From NCBI RefSeq assembly GCF_049959315.1, contig NZ_CP188201.1: a stretch of 64,000 nt of DNA. One strand, 5' to 3'. The DNA is from Serratia proteamaculans_D. Lineage in GTDB: Bacteria; Pseudomonadota; Gammaproteobacteria; Enterobacterales; Enterobacteriaceae. Every line of letters starts with the position of its first letter. Within the stretch, counting starts at the first letter, position 1. The translations under genes and the position numbers were made by a program. Of this stretch, positions 61,765 through 64,000 are shown in pieces. The notes beneath the pieces are model-generated. The model saw only the letters and a list, made by a program, of their open reading frames with translations, did no database searches and was not told the origin of the DNA.

Positions 61765-64000
61765 TCAGGCGAAAACTTCTGAATCGCTTGTATGGTTGGC
61801 AACACCATTTATTATCGGCGACTGGTAGTGCAGGCTAAGCGCGGTTTGATAAATATCTAACTCGGCTTTTTGGTTGCCCAAGGCAAAAACAATATCTTGG
61901 TCATCGAACGATTGATTGTGATTCTTATCAATAATGATATACAGAGTATGATCTAATTTTATTGCGCCGACCTCTGCAAGTTGACCTTTGCTAACTCCGT
62001 GGGATACGTTTTCCAACACTTTTGAAAACAGGGTGTTTGCGGTATTTACCTCAGACATATCAATACTATCGAATAAGGTGTTTAAGTCTGCAGGCTTGGT
62101 AACACTGCCATAGACTTGCATGCTTTTGTCGCCTGTCGCAGAAAATATCCACTGATGGTCATTGTCTCCAGCTCGTATTTTCGTCGTATCTGTTAACGTT
62201 AATAAGGAAACCAGGTTATCTATATGGCTGTCGGTAAAACTCAGATCTGCGGCCGCTTCGAGAGTGGTATTTCCCTGTACCTTGGCCTGATTAATGTGAA
62301 TAGAAGCACTGCTAAACCCACCTGGGTTCTGTATGTTCCCCACACCGAGTTGCTCACCAGCGAGTTGCGCTGTTATCTCAGAGAATGCAGAGGTATCTGT
62401 CAGACTTAGTAATGTGTCATAAAAGCTACCGCCTCCGCTGCCCCCTTTCTCTGAAGTTAAATTCAGGATTGTGTCCGATGACCTATGATCGACATAAGGA
62501 ATTGCATTGATGCTTTTTAGTGAGTCACTGAAGTTGTGAGAAATAGTCAGGTTGAGCGTATTGAAGGTCATACCATCCAGCTCAATTCTTTGTATATGAT
62601 TATCTGCCCCCGAAAGAGTGAGGTTTTTTTCCGTACGGTTTCCTTCAGCAATAATAACCAGTGCACCGTTATAATTGCCTTCGGCCGAAATATCGACAGT
62701 ACCCGCATTTAATGTCTTTAGCTCAGGTGCGGACAAGCGAATTCCAAACCCTTGAAGGTCTGTGCCGCTAGAGTTATTCGCGGTATAGTTTAAATAGATT
62801 TTACTGGCTGATGTAACATCCCCATTAAATGTCAGACTATATGGAGTGTAGTCATATGGTTTTGGTGCGATGTTTATTACACGGATTTCACCAGAATATT
62901 CCGAAATGGTAAGGCCAAAATTACCGGTATAGTTTCCATTAGTGACTGATGCCTGGGTGAGCGTTTTCACGTTGGCATATTGAGTGTTATAAATACTTGC
63001 GGTTTTATCAGACACGCCGAGGTCTAAAATTCTCGTTCCTTCCGTGGCGACAAGTAAACCATCAAGATAAATACTACCAGTTCCTTTATAATGTGTTAAG
63101 TCTATATATTGGAATCCAAAAAATTGGTCATAGCTACTTTTTATTTCTGCATGAATACCATCTTGCTGGGTTGTTAGGAAAACATTCTTGGTGATGAAGT
63201 TTGCAGAAATGGATGTGGTTGTTCTCACATCTCCATTAGTTTTAGCAGTAAAAAGTGTACTCACCTGGTTCGCATCGTTATTTTGGCCATTACCATTCCA
63301 ATAGAGGCCTTGTTTATTCGGCTTGTTGTTTCCTGCGTGAAAAAGTAACTGAGTGCTAGCATTGGCGATATCAGCGTCCGGAGTAACAACAACATCAATA
63401 TTCCCATTTCCCAGGTTAACGGTTGGTCCAGCATGTTGGAGACCTTCATTATTGAGTAATAGAGTAATGTCTTTCCCATATTGGGTTAAGGAAGCTAAAA
63501 CGATATTACTGGCGGAAAACTCTCCGGTGAGTGTAATTGCTGTCACTTTACTGAATGAAAGATCAACACTTTTCTCTGCACTGGCATTCAGAGTAATATC
63601 AGTGATTTTTGATAGCTCGGCATTGGTTAGCTGATGTAACTCGCCGGTGTTTAAGGATCCTGACGGATTACCGCCATTCTCTGAGATCTCTAAAGATGCT
63701 GGGCCAGTGACATAATTTAATGAGGAGCTAATCTCGCGCTCAAAATTTATGACCAGGTTTTTATCAAGTGGAGTGCTGTGATTATCCAACGGATAGTCAC
63801 CCGCCCGGAAGGCTTCAATGATAAGATTGGTTGCCTGATATTTATTATTGCCAGCCTTTAAAAGGATAGCCTGAGAATCTATTTGTGTTAGTTTTTCACC
63901 ATAAAGATATTGATATACTGCATTATAGTTGTCCGCCAAACTGAATTGAGTCGCGTTAGCAAGTACTTTTAATAAATCTAGTTCCGTCTCACCGCTGGCC
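61765..64000 (-). CDS. Large secreted surface-type protein, N-terminal part outside the window
   Basis: 744 codons lie in the window and the frame runs through the right edge (the TTG at 63939 is internal), so the N-terminus is missing. Most of it is rich in Asn, Thr, Ser and Gly with short alternating beta-strand segments (ITLTGEFSASNIVLASL, LKTLNAGTVDISAEGN), as in S-layer, adhesin or beta-solenoid proteins. Near the end an EF-hand-like loop (DKNHNQSFDDQD) suggests calcium binding. The last residues, TSDSEVFA, resemble the acidic-then-hydrophobic tails of type I secretion substrates such as LipA (DGQVVLA). A relation to the Serratia S-layer protein SlaA, also a LipBCD substrate, is possible but unproven. 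The DNA is visibly AT-richer than tyrS, hinting at transfer. Confidence 0.75.
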   Translation of the reverse strand, partial: ASGETELDLLKVLANATQFSLADNYNAVYQYLYGEKLTQIDSQAILLKAGNNKYQATNLIIEAFRAGDYPLDNHSTPLDKNLVINFEREISSSLNYVTGPASLEISENGGNPSGSLNTGELHQLTNAELSKITDITLNASAEKSVDLSFSKVTAITLTGEFSASNIVLASLTQYGKDITLLLNNEGLQHAGPTVNLGNGNIDVVVTPDADIANASTQLLFHAGNNKPNKQGLYWNGNGQNNDANQVSTLFTAKTNGDVRTTTSISANFITKNVFLTTQQDGIHAEIKSSYDQFFGFQYIDLTHYKGTGSIYLDGLLVATEGTRILDLGVSDKTASIYNTQYANVKTLTQASVTNGNYTGNFGLTISEYSGEIRVINIAPKPYDYTPYSLTFNGDVTSASKIYLNYTANNSSGTDLQGFGIRLSAPELKTLNAGTVDISAEGNYNGALVIIAEGNRTEKNLTLSGADNHIQRIELDGMTFNTLNLTISHNFSDSLKSINAIPYVDHRSSDTILNLTSEKGGSGGGSFYDTLLSLTDTSAFSEITAQLAGEQLGVGNIQNPGGFSSASIHINQAKVQGNTTLEAAADLSFTDSHIDNLVSLLTLTDTTKIRAGDNDHQWIFSATGDKSMQVYGSVTKPADLNTLFDSIDMSEVNTANTLFSKVLENVSHGVSKGQLAEVGAIKLDHTLYIIIDKNHNQSFDDQDIVFALGNQKAELDIYQTALSLHYQSPIINGVANHTSDSEVFA

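Overview
The window reads as a chromosomal core segment of an enterobacterium, most likely Serratia, perhaps of the liquefaciens/proteamaculans/plymuthica group (species is inference). Nearly every gene has a close E. coli relative in similar order: ydiV-selO-hemP-aroH-ppsR-ppsA-rprA-ydiK-ydiJ-menI-suf-ldtE-lpp-pykF, then tRNA-Val-mdtK-ribC-cfa-punC-punR-purR-ynhF-sodB-mepH-grxD-rnt-gloA-nemA-nemR, then ydhL-ydhF-sodC-ydhK-ydhJ-ydhI-slyA-slyB-anmK-mliC-pdxH-tyrS. The genus is suggested by a family I.3 lipase closely resembling Serratia LipA, a hemP-hmuRSTUV heme locus, and a large secreted-type protein. No prophage, insertion sequence, transposase or CRISPR array was seen.

Layout. 1-3.0 kb: an EAL-domain protein related to RflP/YdiV, a possible tiny membrane ORF, and selO. 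3.0-9.2 kb: a minus-strand heme uptake operon (hemP, hmuR, hmuS, hmuT, hmuU, hmuV) under a Fur box. 9.3-16.4 kb: glutathione peroxidase, aroH, divergent ppsR/ppsA with a Cra site, the RprA small RNA with an RcsB-like box, and ydiK. 16.7-26.9 kb: ydiJ-menI, a Fur-box-controlled unknown gene, and the whole sufABCDSE Fe-S operon behind another Fur box. 27-31.4 kb: ldtE, lpp, pykF, a cupin protein and three tandem identical tRNA-Val(GAC) genes. 31.5-41.1 kb: mdtK, ribC, an I78-type inhibitor lipoprotein, cfa, punC/punR, purR, the 29-residue ynhF, sodB and mepH. 41.5-50.7 kb: grxD, rnt, gloA, idi, nemA/nemR, eptA, an NmrA-like reductase with a divergent LysR regulator, ydhL and ydhF. 50.7-61.7 kb: lipA, sodC, ydhKJI, slyA/slyB, anmK, mliC, pdxH and tyrS. 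61.7-64 kb: the 3' part of a long, AT-richer gene for a secreted surface-type protein, running off the right edge.

Themes. Iron and oxidative stress recur: heme import, Suf, SodB, SodC, Gpx, NemRA, GloA and three Fur boxes. Envelope functions form a second theme: LdtE, Lpp, MepH, EptA, AnmK, SlyB, MliC and RprA, with sites matching RcsB, SlyA, PhoP and PmrA consensus. A third is the glycolysis/gluconeogenesis switch: Cra-like sites lie at both ppsA and pykF. Compared with E. coli, the additions are hmuRSTUV, the unknown Fur-box gene, the cupin and I78 proteins, idi, eptA with the reductase/LysR pair, lipA, and the right-edge gene; lhr is absent between rnt and grxD. Identifications are from reading the translations and remembered family sequences, not database searches.
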